Assembly (NCBI GenBank): GCA_028571685.1
Contig: CM053146.1
Coordinates: forward strand, 116,845,431 to 116,909,430
DNA: 64,000 nucleotides
Direction: 5' to 3'
From: Heterohyrax brucei
Lineage: Eukaryota > Chordata > Mammalia > Hyracoidea > Procaviidae
Position 1 is the stretch's first letter. Every line of letters starts with the position of its first letter. The notes below the pieces were generated by a model, which saw only the letters and a program-made list of their open reading frames with translations, was not told the DNA's origin and did not search any database. Positions 46,553 to 56,830 of this stretch are shown here, in pieces. Position numbers and translations under genes: made by a program.

Positions 46553-48011
46553 GTAAGGTCTTTTTTCCCCTTTTCAATAATATCTAAGGCACAAAAGAAA
46601 TCAGTGAACTTTAGGGAATGGGGTGGGCAGGAGAGGGATAGAAGAGTTCCTGAAATCAACAGGGAGCTGTATAAATCAAAACGACCAAGGACAAAAGAGA
46701 GTCTGTACAAATCCAGAATTAAGCTCTCTAGGGATACGGTGTGAGCAATAAGAAGATATTAATACACTGACTTGGCCTAGAACTTGCCCTGACTTCAGTT
46801 AAAAAGAGCTGGCAAGTTAGAAGGCACAGGAGTTAACAGACGGGACATTGTCCAGTGACCTGTGATCAGTTGATTCAGTTCTCAGAGGATTCATCGGGCT
46901 AAGAACACAGAACAAGGTAGAACCTGGAGAAAGACTCTAAAGGAAAGAGGTTTGGGAAGAAGAAAAGTGCACTGCTTTCCGTTATCCAGCTCCTGCTTCC
47001 TCCTACTTCGTGAAGCCCACCTAGATAATATTTGACATAATATTTTCATGTTGGTCACTTTAATTGGTTTCCTTGTATGAGTCATTTAGCCAGCCAAGGC
47101 AAGTGCCGTCGAGTCTCTTGCCTCATATTATTAGATTGCTGTCTTTGACTCAGCTGATAAATTTAACTGAACCTCTGTTACACACCAGACACAATGCTAG
47201 GTACATTGGGGGCAGAGAGGAGGAGTCAGGTGCTGTACTGCTGAGGCTTAATATTAAGACAAGGATATTAAAAACAGATTTACCGGTCTGTCAGAGACTA
47301 GTGAAACCCTGAGAGCATGGCCCTTGGACACCTTTTTAACTCAGTATTGAAGTCATACCTGAGTTTTACCCTTCAGACAAAGATTACACAGGCCCTTAAA
47401 ACAAACAGCGATACATGTAGCTCAACCGTGTATATGAGACTAACGGACACAACCAGTAACAGTCATCAAAAGGAAACAAAAACCAAAACAGAAGACAGAA
47501 GAGACTTTAGATCTGCTGTTGAATGTACTGTAGTTAAAGCAAGTGGAGGATATGATGATATAAAAGAGTGGAACGGAAGACTTCGAAGGGTGGCGGGAGA
47601 AGACAAAGTGAAGGGTTCTAATGAAGTGCTCAAAAACCTGGAAATAGAGAACCAACAGAACATGCTCCGTACTTCTCAGGGATGAGAAGGCAGGAGAGAG
47701 TAAAAAGCTGGAAGAATGGAGATGGGGAACTCAAAGGCTGAGAAGGGACATGTCATAGGATTGATTGGCAAACAGTGTCACAAAGCAATATGCGTATTAA
47801 TTGTTTAATCAGAAACTCTCGCGTGAAGCACAATAAAGAAATAAATAAGATGGGGCCAGTAATCTTGGTATTAAGCTTCAGCTTAATATCCATGACACCC
47901 TAATCTGAAATAGTTTATTTTACCAGATTGAAAGTTCATTCCCTGAAACGGCTTCAGAAGTCTGTCTTTCAGTGTAAAATTTCTAACCCTGACTTCCTGT
48001 TTTCTTTGTAG
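46553..48011. other. CPO intron 8, unassigned
   Basis: The 122-codon frame at 47317-47685 shows no clear family motif. Its second half ('ctgttgaatgtactgtagtt', 'ggatatgatgatataaaaga') faintly recalls the RTE linker region, so it may be an old RTE piece. Confidence 0.4.
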
Positions 48012-48274
48012 ATTCTACATCAGGGTCTTCAAGAGACTGGGCTCTGGACATTGGGATCCCTTTCTCATATACATGTGAGCTGAGAGAAAATAGTACACGT
48101 GGCTTTATTCTGCCAGAAGATCAGACCTAGCCCACGTGTGAGCAGACCATGGAGGCTGTGCTCCCTGTGCTGGATGACGTGTATAACAAACACTGGTCCT
48201 CAAATGGTGCCGGGAAGGTCACGTCTACCGTTATGGTGCTGAGCCTGTTAAGGCTCTTCATTTGTCTACTCTGA
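48012..48274 (+). pseudogene. CPO: CPO last exon with premature TAG; GPI-type tail still visible
   Basis: The exon follows TTTGTAG. It reads [20 protein letters not shown], then CELREN, with the catalytic Glu270 of the FELR block kept, and [11 protein letters not shown] at 48128-48130 stands where human CPO has a Gln codon. Beyond it the frame continues to the normal end: TCEQTMEAVLPVLDDVYNKH, then a hydrophobic tail ending LLRLFICLL and TGA at 48272-48274. The tail fits a GPI-attachment signal. The body of the exon is otherwise well preserved, which argues for fairly recent decay. Confidence 0.93.
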
Positions 48275-48388
48275 GTGTATCCTGCCTAGGCACGCAGAAC
48301 CCAGATGACATGGGTGCAGTTTTAAGGAAAGTATTTGTCTGGGCTTGTACAAGAACAAAATAATTTAACCAAAAATAGTTTACATTTC

Positions 48389-48394
48389 AATAAA
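48389..48394 (+). promoter_or_regulatory. Candidate polyadenylation signal of the CPO relic
   Basis: AATAAA lies 115 bases after the ancestral CPO stop codon and is followed by T/G-rich sequence around 48410-48430. Position and downstream element fit a short 3' UTR; use is not shown. Confidence 0.45.
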
Positions 48395-48461
48395 GGTAAT
48401 CATGTTTATACTCCAATTTGTTTTGCTGGTCATTAATGTACATTACTTTAAAAGAGTATTG

Positions 48462-48895
48462 TATTAGTTACCTAATGCTATAAAAATGCTGCAAGCTAAA
48501 CTACCCTAAAAACACAGTGTTGTGTGTATCTGTAGATTAGCTAGGAGATTCTGCTAATCTTGGCTGTGTTCAATTATTTCTATGGTCAGTTTCAGGTCAG
48601 CCAGTTGATCCTGGCCAAGTCCATTGGTGGAGGCTAACTAGCTCTCACCTGGTCTGTGATGGCCCCAGCTGGGATAAGGAATCATGACTGTATTCCACGT
48701 GTCTTGTCCTCTGGCAGGCTAGGCCAGGCAGGTACTCATAGGTATGGTGGAGGAGAAAGAGAAACAAGAGAGCAAATCTCAACACAAATCATTTTTCACA
48801 CTTGTGTTTATATTCTGTTCGCAAGCATCTCGATACCCATGACTCTGGGTGAGCTCAGAGTCAAGGGCTGAAGCAGAACACAGTGTGAAAAATAA
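48462..48895 (-). mobile_element. Degenerate MaLR-like LTR after CPO
   Basis: Starts 'gtattagttacctaatgcta', then 'ctgtagattagctagg' and 'ggccaagtccattggtgg'. The beginning fits a reverse-oriented MaLR end; the rest is too diverged to place. Confidence 0.45.
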
Positions 48896-48969
48896 AAAAC
48901 TGGGACTGTCAATGTAATTACTTAGTTTTTGATGTCACACTCTGGAATGTCACTGGCTTAGTACTGTAC

Positions 48970-49018
48970 TGAGGATAGCCAAGTGCTGTTGAGTCAGATC
49001 CAACCCATGGCAACCCTA
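48970..49018 (-). repeat. AfroSINE tail fragment
   Basis: GTGCTGTTGAGTCAGATCCA and CCATGGCAACCCTAG only. Confidence 0.6.
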
Positions 49019-49754
49019 GGGTAGCTTAGCTATAAATTAGGAGATTCAACAACATTGCTATTGTCCTATCCACCCGTAAGCCTGTATATACTAGCTGAGC
49101 CCCACTGTTCCTCACGATCTTTGGGGGCATTTATCTGTTCTACCACTTCCTTCTAATTAGTGTTCTCAAAATTCATGCTGAAAATAAGGTAGGAATAGTT
49201 TCCCTGCCTTGAATTGTTTCCTACCTGAATTTTTTTCAAAATTTTACTTAAGCCTTCAAACCAGTTTCTTACTGAATCTTGAATTACTGAGTTAGTTGCA
49301 ACATTCAGAAGGTAAGCTGCATATTCTTTTTTTATAGCTGTTGCTTATAAAATATAACCTTGAGTATCTCACACCTGACTTTAGAGACCAACTCAAGAAC
49401 AGATTTGGTGCATTGACCACTAATGACCGAAGATCAGCTGAGCTGTGGGATAACGTCAAGGACATCATACAAAAAGAAGGCAAAAGGTCATCAAAAGGAA
49501 GCAAAAACAAACAGGGTTGCCAGACAAGATTTCCAGACTCACTCTGAATGTAGAGTAGCTGAAGCAAACGGAAGAAATGATGACATAAAAAAGGAAAACA
49601 GAAGATTTCAAAGAGTGGCTTAAAAAGACAAAATAAAATATTATAACAAAGTGTGCAAAGGCTTGGAATTAGAAAACCAAGAGAACACGCTCAGCATTTC
49701 TCAAGCTGAAAGAACTTAAGACAGCTTTCAAGCCTCCAGTTGCAACATTAACTG

Positions 49755-49905
49755 TTCTACAGAGCCCTGGTGGTACAGTGATTAAGAGTTCAGCAGCTAA
49801 CTAAAGGTCAGAAGTTTGAATCTATTAGCTGTTCCTTTAAAACCCTGTCCTATAGGGCTACTATGAGTCAGAACTGACTTGATGGCGGTGGGTTTTGTTT
49901 TTAAT
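49755..49905 (+). repeat. AfroSINE, short type, inserted in RTE
   Basis: AGAGCCCTGGTGGTACAGTG to ATGGCGGTGGGTTTTGTTTT; RTE on both sides. A ~20-base deletion lies in the body. Confidence 0.85.
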
Positions 49906-50856
49906 GGACAAACACCGAACGACATAGGAAGCATCCAAACAAGATGGAAGGAATACACAGAGTCCCTATACCAAAAATAGTTTGTTGGTGTTCAACCATC
50001 TCAGGAGGTAGCATATGATAAAGAGCCAATGATATTGAATGAAGATGTCCGAGCTGCACTGAAGGCAGTGGTGGTACGTAAGGCTCCGGGAACTGATGAA
50101 AGGCCAACTAAGATGTTTCAACAAACAGATGCAATGTTTTAAGTGCTCACTCATCTATACCAAGAAATTTGGAAGACAGCTACTGCCAACCAACTGGAAG
50201 ACACCTACATTTATACCCATTCCAAAGAAAGGTGATCCTACAGAGTGCAGAAATTTAACAAAACCAGCAATATCACACACAACTAAAACTTTGCCATAGA
50301 TCATTCAAAAGTAGTTGCTAGCAGTACATCAACAGGGAACTGCCAGAAATTTAAGTTGGATTATTCAGAAGAGGACATGGGACCAGGCGTATCATGGCTG
50401 ATGTCAGATGGAACTTAGCTGAAAGATGTTTATCTATGTCTTACTCATTATGCAAAGGTATTCAACTGTGTGGGTATAACCAATTATAGACAATATTGTG
50501 AAGAACTAGAATTCCAGAACATTTAATTGCACTCATGCAGAACTTATATATAGACCAAGAGTCAGTTGTTCAAACAGAACAGGGGGCTATCGTGTGGTTT
50601 AAAATCAGGAAAGGCGTGTATCGGGTTTGTGCCCTTTCACTGCTTATTCAATCTTAATGCTGAGCAAATAACCTGAGAAGATAAACTACATGAAGAAAAC
50701 TGTTGTTGTAAGGAAAGTCTGTTAACAACCTGCAATATGCAGATGGCAGAACCTTGTTTGCTGAAATTGAAGAAAACTTGAAACATTTCACCCATGAAGG
50801 TCAAAGACTACAGACTTCAGTATGGAGTATGCCTCAGCATAAAGAAAACAAAAATC

Positions 50857-51190
50857 ATATAAAACGGTACTGACAAACAGCATATGCTTTTTGGTTTCAG
50901 TAGATACTTGAGACTAACTGAGCTGCTCTTGTCCAGAAGTGAAACGAGAAAGCAGAGGGGGGCATGAGCCAGTTGAGTGGACCTAGGAAATACAGGGTGG
51001 AGAGGAAGAATGTGCAGTCATGTGTGGGAAAAGCATCTAGGGTTACGCAACAATATGTGTGTAAGTTTTTTTTTTTATGACAAACTGACTTGAATTACAA
51101 ACAAAGCACAGTAAAATTTAAAAAATCAAGTGATCAGTAATGTATAACGTTGCTATATAATTGTTAAAATAATAATACCTAAAAAAAAAG
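50857..51190 (+). repeat. Unclassified dispersed repeat, copy C, with 16-base target duplication
   Basis: An insert in RTE bounded by AAAGAAAACAAAAATC (50841-50856) and a one-mismatch copy (51191-51206). It has an A-rich 3' end. Internal 'gaagaatgtgcagtcatgtg' and 'ctgacttgaattacaaac' match copies A and B. The long duplication and A tail point to LINE-machinery mobilisation. Confidence 0.7.
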
Positions 51191-51889
51191 AAAGAAAACG
51201 AAAATCCTCACACTTGGACCAATAAGCAACACCCTGATAAACGGGGGGAAAAAACTGCTATTGTCAAAGATTTCATCTTACTTTATCCATAGTCAACTGC
51301 TGTGGAAGCAGCAGTCAAGAAATCAAATGATGTGCTCCACTGGATAAATCTGCTGCTGCAAAAAAAAAACTCTTTCAAGCGTTAAAAAACAAAAATGTCA
51401 CTTTAAGGACTAAGGTGCAGCCGACTAAAGCCCTGCTTTTTTCAATCACCTCATCCTCATGTGAAAGCTGGACAGGGAAAAAGGAAGACAGAAGAAGAAT
51501 CGACGCTTTCGGATTATGATGTTGCAAAGAATATTGAATATACCATGAACTGCCAGAAGAGTGAACAAGTCTGTCTTGAATGAGTGTATTCAGAATTCTC
51601 CCTGCAAGCAAAACTGGTAAAACTTCATCTCACATACTTTGGACATGTTGTCAGGAAGACCTATTTGCTTGAGAAGCACATCATTCTTGGCCAAGTAGAC
51701 GGTCAGCAAAACGTGGAAGACTTTCAGCGAGATGGGTTGACACAACAGCACAACAGTGGGCTCAAGCGTAGCTACAATTGTGAGGCTGGCACAAGACCGG
51801 GCAGTTTTGTTCTGTTGCACACAGGGTAACCACCAGTCAGAACTGACTTGATGGCACCTCACAAAGTAGCTGCTGCTGAATTAATTAAT

Positions 51890-52335
51890 TAAAAAAATGT
51901 TTATTGAGAATCTACAAGGTGCATTTTGGTAGACTTGGGGTTCCAATGGTGAACATGATAGACATAGACCCGTCTTCTCGGAATTGACATTCCAGTGGAC
52001 CAGACGAGGGGTGGCAGTAACAGAGAACTGAGAAGGCCACACTGCTGCATGCCAGGTGAATCTCAGCTCTTGGGGAATCATAATAATCAAGAATAAAAAT
52101 AAATAAGCTAAATAATTATAGCTTGTGACACATGCTATGAAAGAAATAGAGTGAGTGGAGAGGTAAACCAGGGCCAGATTGTGTTTACCGGTATATAGGC
52201 ATTTCATTGTGCTGTCACATGTATTAAATTGTAAGTGCTCCTGAAGCAGTGTGTATGACTGTCATGTCCTGTATAACTCCATGTGACACATTCAAACAGT
52301 GCTAAGCACTTGTCAGGCACTGAACAAATGTTGTA
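51890..52335 (+). mobile_element. L2-like ancient LINE remnant
   Basis: 'tttattgagaatctacaagg', 'ggttccaatggtgaacatga', 'gacattccagtggaccagac', and the L2-like end 'gctaagcacttgtcaggcac' plus 'tgaacaaatgttg'. Confidence 0.5.
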
Positions 52336-53803
52336 GCTGTGACTGGCTGACAGGGCATCTTTGGGTGTTCAGTCACCCATTTCCAAATTTCCTTGTTGAT
52401 CACAGTCATGATGCACTTCTTGGTTATGACCTTTTCTGCATCCTCTTTATTGTTTCATGTTTTGCTAGTGAGTGGCTGATATGGGTCAAATAGGGAAATG
52501 TCAGGGGCAATAGAGCTGAATGAACCAGAGAACAGCTATTGATATAAAAAAATGCCAGCCCCACTATTGTGACACTATCAGGAAAAAATGGATAGTTTTC
52601 ATCAATGGTCAGCCTAGGAAGGAAGAAAACCAGCTGACCAGCCAGTAATGCATTCAAGAAGGAGCCTGGAGACACAGATAATTAGCTTTAATCTGGCCTG
52701 TGCTTTAGCTTCTAAGGCAGCCTTTTCATACTTTGGACATCTGATTACTAAAGGAGCTGTGGCCAAACACAACTGCAAGTATACACATGTAAATCCAAGT
52801 TACCAGTTTGCCTGAAACTCTCCACATGGATTTTTTCCAAGGCTCTAAGACAGAATCATAGCTGCCTTAAGAGGATTTACACATCTCTGTCTGTATAGGG
52901 ACTGAAGATTATAGCATACTTTTTTATTTCTGAAAGACTTTTACTTCCTACAAAAAAATGAGAGCAAGCTAGAAAGGTGAATGACACTGATCTTTCTCAA
53001 GGAAACATTCAACTTCTGGTCCTATACAGTGACAGTTTGGAGATAACTTCACAACTGTTAACAATGAATGCAATATTGAGAGTACCCTGTGTTGTGTCTT
53101 TGTTGGGTTTGGTGTTTTATTTTACCCAACTTCAAAGTTTAGATACTGATCTGTGACTGTTTCAACAGGTGCTATCAGAAGAGATGAGAATCCTGAAGCA
53201 GAGACAAAGGACATTATTCTCAACTCATTAAGCAACATTGGCATCAGCATATTGACATTGGTTCCCCTTGCTTCAGTGCCCCAAGACATGATGCAAGAGC
53301 CCAGGTGACACCGGCACATGCAGTGGGTTGTGGTTCTGGAGAGGAACACTGAGCTGGAGGAATCCACTATTTTTATGGCACGGAGTAAGTGAGTCTGCTC
53401 TTTGTTCCGGAAGGAGACATTACCTCATCATTTGAGGTTTCTCACTGCAGACACAACCCGGAGAAGTAAAGAGTGGTAAAGAGTGGGCACGGCTTTGCAT
53501 TCTCGGCACAGCAGTGGGGTATAACAGGACCACGAGGGAAACGTGAAGGACTAACTCCCAACAGGCTTTGTGTATTAAGCTGAGTCATACCAAACTGCTC
53601 TTTCTATAGGTCAAAAAAGTCCAGATATTGGCGACTGTATACGATTCAAGGTAATACTGTCTCAGTGTCAACGGAAAGGTCTCCATGATGCCTTTTTCTA
53701 AAAGTTCTTTGAGCAGTTTGAATACAGTACATTTTCTGTGACTCTTTCTTTCCTTCCACCACATTCTGCTGGTACTTTTTTCCATAACTACCCCTAAAGG
53801 ATC
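52336..53803. other. Unassigned intergenic sequence
   Basis: No recognisable gene or repeat. Also nothing in 49019-49337, 54299-54684 and 55147-55664. Confidence 0.4.
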
Positions 53804-53807
53804 TAGA

Positions 53808-54294
53808 TGGAGGGAACTCTGTCCCTGAAATTCAGCGAGGTCATTGAGAGGACTCTGTCCTTCAGAGAGGTCATCTTATCCAATGATCAGACCTACCAAT
53901 CAACTGAAAACAGCCTGGTAAGCCCCACCTGGCATAACCATAAATAACTTTAAGCCTGTCTTTCCCACCTTCCTAATTGAAAGGTCTTCTCTTATCAAAA
54001 TCTTGACCATAAACAAACCTTAGCCCTTCCTCTCCTAATCAACACTTCCTCCTTATTCAGACCGTAAGTCCCCTAACCAGAATTCCTCTCTTTCTTTCCT
54101 TATTGAACCATAAACTCCCTCACCCCACACTACCTCACTGAAACTTTAAAACCACAAAAAATCTGCCCAATTAGAGAGGGGTAGGCTGAGCCACTCGGCT
54201 CAGACCCCACTCTCTCTTTCTGTTCCAATAAACTTCCCTGGACCCTTAGACCTGTGTGTCTCTGCCTCTGTTTTGGGCTGCCCTCTCACCAACA
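53808..54294 (+). mobile_element. Solo LTR of an endogenous retrovirus, 4-base target duplication
   Basis: Begins TGGAGGGAAC and ends CTCACCAACA. Flanked by TAGA at 53804-53807 and 54295-54298. AATAAA (about 54226) lies about 65 bases from the 3' end, followed by a T/G-rich stretch. No internal retroviral genes are present. A 4-base duplication fits gammaretrovirus-like (class I) elements. Confidence 0.85.
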
Positions 54295-54684
54295 TAGATC
54301 TTCTTGACTTAAAGGCGAATTTAGAGTTTAAAGTGATGCAAAGTAATATGTTCATGTGGGATCCAACCTTCATCTCTATTGTTTTCAGTGGCATTGTCGA
54401 ACAAGTCATATTTTTGTTTCTACTATGTATGACTAAGCTTTTACTTTCCTTCCATTTCCCATGCAGTTCAACCATCTTTGGATATATTACTGAAAACATA
54501 TTCTTCATCTCACCCTAGTGTTATTATTATCTTATGTACGTAATTTAAATCTCACACAAATCTATTACAGCATTAAGAGAAGCCTACTGTCTAAACATAT
54601 AAAATGGTAGCACAAAGCATAAAGGAGATTTAAAAACTTTTAGAACTATAATTATTAATTTTTATTGCCATGTACCAAAACCCA

Positions 54685-54850
54685 GAAAACAAAATCCACT
54701 GCAGTAGAGTTGCTTCTGACTCATAGTGACCCTATAGACAGAGAAGAACTGGCCTGTGGAGTTTCCAAGGACCACCTGGTTGATTTGAACTGTCAACCTT
54801 ATGGTAGTAGTCATAGCACTTAACCATTATGCCACCAGGGTTTCCCTGTA
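54685..54850 (-). repeat. AfroSINE, short type
   Basis: CTTCTGACTCATAGTGACCC to TGCCACCAGGGTTTCC. Confidence 0.9.
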
Positions 54851-54944
54851 GTCACATAATTCTTAATCATTGTTGAGTGATCAAAGAATTTATTGGGGTA
54901 CATATTTTTGGATTCCAGTGTTTCAGAAGTACTCTCAAGTGGAT

Positions 54945-55146
54945 ATCTCCCAGTGGTGCTATAGTAGTGGGACTCAGCTACTAACAAAAGAGTGGGCGGT
55001 TCTACGGTATCCACAGGCATCTCTGAAGAAAAGCCTGGCAATCCACCTTGGACAAATAAGCTTTGGAAACTTTGTATGGGCACAGTTTCAGTCTGACACA
55101 GATGGGGTCACCTTGAGTGGGAATTGACTGGATGGCAACAGATGTT
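54945..55146 (+). repeat. AfroSINE, long type
   Basis: CTGAAGAAAAGCCTGGCAAT middle and a GGGAATTGACTGGATGGCAA tail. Confidence 0.75.
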
Positions 55147-55664
55147 TTCTCTTGTGGACACTCTCAGTGCTTTGTCCAAATTTTTTCAAGTCCTTCTACC
55201 GTTGCCATATGTCCTTGATTTACTTGGCTTCCAACAGCTCACACTTAGGCACCATGTTCACATTGTCTGCAGCTACAGAACTGGAAGTGTCTCCGGTTAC
55301 ATCATCACCAGGAACTACTCCCTGCCCTGGAAGATCAGTGTTAGGTCCAAGAGAGTGAAAACCTTGTTTTCATGCCTTGAAATCCTAGGAATAATTTATG
55401 TTCCAGAGATTCTTTAGGACAAGGCTGAAGCTACCCTTCAAAGGTCTGTCCCTGAGATTGTATCCTTGCTTGGCTTCCTCCTTCTTCCTGTCCTTCTTTC
55501 CTGAATCCCTTACAACTTCTTTTAGGAAGTCTTTCTTTTCATGGGAGCACATGATTCTCACATCAGCGCCTTCTTCTGGGGAACACAACATGACAACCCC
55601 TTTTGGAATTACTATATCAAAATATATTCTTAATTTCCTAAAATAACTTCTGATGTAGTATTAC

Positions 55665-55830
55665 TGACACTCTGGTGGTGTAGTGGTTCACTGCTCAGTC
55701 TGCTCACCAGAAGGTAGGCAGTTCAAATCCACCAGGTGCTCCTTAGAAACTCTATGCGGCAGTTCTACTCTGTCTCTAGGGTCACTATGAGTCAGAATTG
55801 ACTCGAAGGCAGTGGGTAGTGGGTAGTATT
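55665..55830 (+). repeat. AfroSINE, short type
   Basis: CTCTGGTGGTGTAGTGGTTC to GAATTGACTCGAAGGCAGTG. Confidence 0.9.
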
Positions 55831-55904
55831 ACTGTTATTTAACATTCAGAATATGCCTGAGGATTAATGTCATATGGACACAACCCTATTTTGAAGATAT
55901 CACC

Positions 55905-56165
55905 ATGCCAGAAAGGAACCTTGGTTGGACAACGCTTAAGTGATCTGCTGTTAACTGAAAGACTCATGGATTGAAGCCACCCATAAAGACTCAGAAAACA
56001 AGAACCAAACCCTGTTGTCATTGAATTGATTCGAATTCAGAGAGTGCTTGTAAGTCAGCATCAACTCATGGGCGACTGTACAGATAACCCTGTGGAGTAG
56101 TTTCACTCTATTGCAGGGGAATCACTGCAAGTGGAAACTAACTCAGTGGCACCTAACAATAACAT
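55905..56165 (+). repeat. AfroSINE, long type, diverged, possibly with a second SINE inside
   Basis: CAACGCTTAAGTGATCTGCT head and GTGGCACCTAACAATAAC tail, with a reverse SINE-like stretch near 56010-56040. Ends at the LTR start. Confidence 0.6.
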
Positions 56166-56166
56166 T

Positions 56167-56626
56167 TGTTACGGTCTGGATTTCAAGACACGATGCAGAT
56201 TTTCTTTAAAAAAATCAAGTTTTATTAAAAATGTGCCCAATAGGAAAAAGGCGGCTGGTGCACCAGGGACGTGCTCCAAACTACGCAGAGCTGTAGGCAA
56301 CCCCAAGCTTCTCTAGCACGCAGTATTTAAGCTGTGAAACCATAAAGCAGGGAGAGGGAGCTGACCTTTGCATTGATTGGTTGAGGCCACATGGAATTTC
56401 CATTAGTTGTAAAATATGGTCATTAGCAGGTGTTTTAGTGGATTGTGGTCAAGGATCATTTGCAAGGCTCTGTCTTGTGACAGACATTTTGCAAGACAAA
56501 AGTGAGATTACTCTATGGTATTTCCTGTTATTTTCTGCTCAGTTGTTTCCTGGGGCCTTCTATTTACCCTGAATTTTCACTGCACCCTTCCTCAAAATGG
56601 AGTCACTTAAATCTCATTTTAACTCA
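56167..56626 (-). mobile_element. LTR-like element, minus strand
   Basis: Read on the minus strand it starts near TGAGTTAAAATG, has GACTCCATTTTGAGGAAGG early on, a poly(A) signal AATAAA (plus-strand TTTATT near 56220), and ends CAGACCGTAACA. This is the general form of a retroviral LTR. The right edge and target duplication are not firm. No internal genes. Confidence 0.55.
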
Positions 56627-56657
56627 TTATGCTAGAATCAGAAATTTGTTCAAGATA

Positions 56658-56830
56658 GGAGTCCCTATGATACAATGATGAAGAGCTCAGCTGCTAAATA
56701 AAAGGTCAGCAGTTTAAATTCACCAGCAACTCCTTGGAAACCCTAAGAGGCAGTTCTACTCTGTCCTGTAGAGTCAATGTGAATCAGAATCAACTTGATA
56801 GCAACAGGCTTCTTATTTTGGTTTTTGTTT
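56658..56830 (+). repeat. AfroSINE, short type
   Basis: GAAGAGCTCAGCTGCTAAAT to AATCAACTTGATAGCAACAG. Confidence 0.85.

Larger units (their letters stand above)
26444..48274 (+). pseudogene. CPO: Carboxypeptidase O (CPO) unitary pseudogene, exons 2-9 region
   Basis: CPO is an M14 zinc carboxypeptidase, GPI-anchored on the apical face of intestinal cells, that removes C-terminal acidic residues. Seven exons in the right order and on one strand encode blocks that match human CPO as I remember it: LAEHRQESVDK, EKYKDVVTQHF, LPVLNIDG, DRLWRKSRS, DLNRNF, VGQKAADALKAKHG and [13 protein letters not shown]. The N-terminal block without a full M14 propeptide and the hydrophobic C-terminal tail favour CPO over CPA or CPB paralogues. 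All visible splice borders are AG/GT and the phases fit. Breaks: no exon 1 or exon 4 found, a +1 and a +2 insertion in exon 7, TGA at 46534-46536 and TAG at 48128-48130. The gene keeps its introns, so it is not a processed copy. Identity is near certain; loss of function is strongly supported. Confidence 0.92.
49338..51867 (+). mobile_element. RTE-type LINE, long but heavily decayed
   Basis: It contains the linker, RT and C-terminal blocks and the 3' end (TTTGGACATGTTGTCAGGAA at about 51635; tail near 51830-51867). It is interrupted by an AfroSINE (49755-49905) and by an A-tailed repeat (50857-51190). There are many stops and small deletions. Confidence 0.85.

Noticed and set aside
47317-47685. 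122-codon frame in CPO intron 8
   Set aside because: No convincing protein similarity; at best an old RTE linker remnant.
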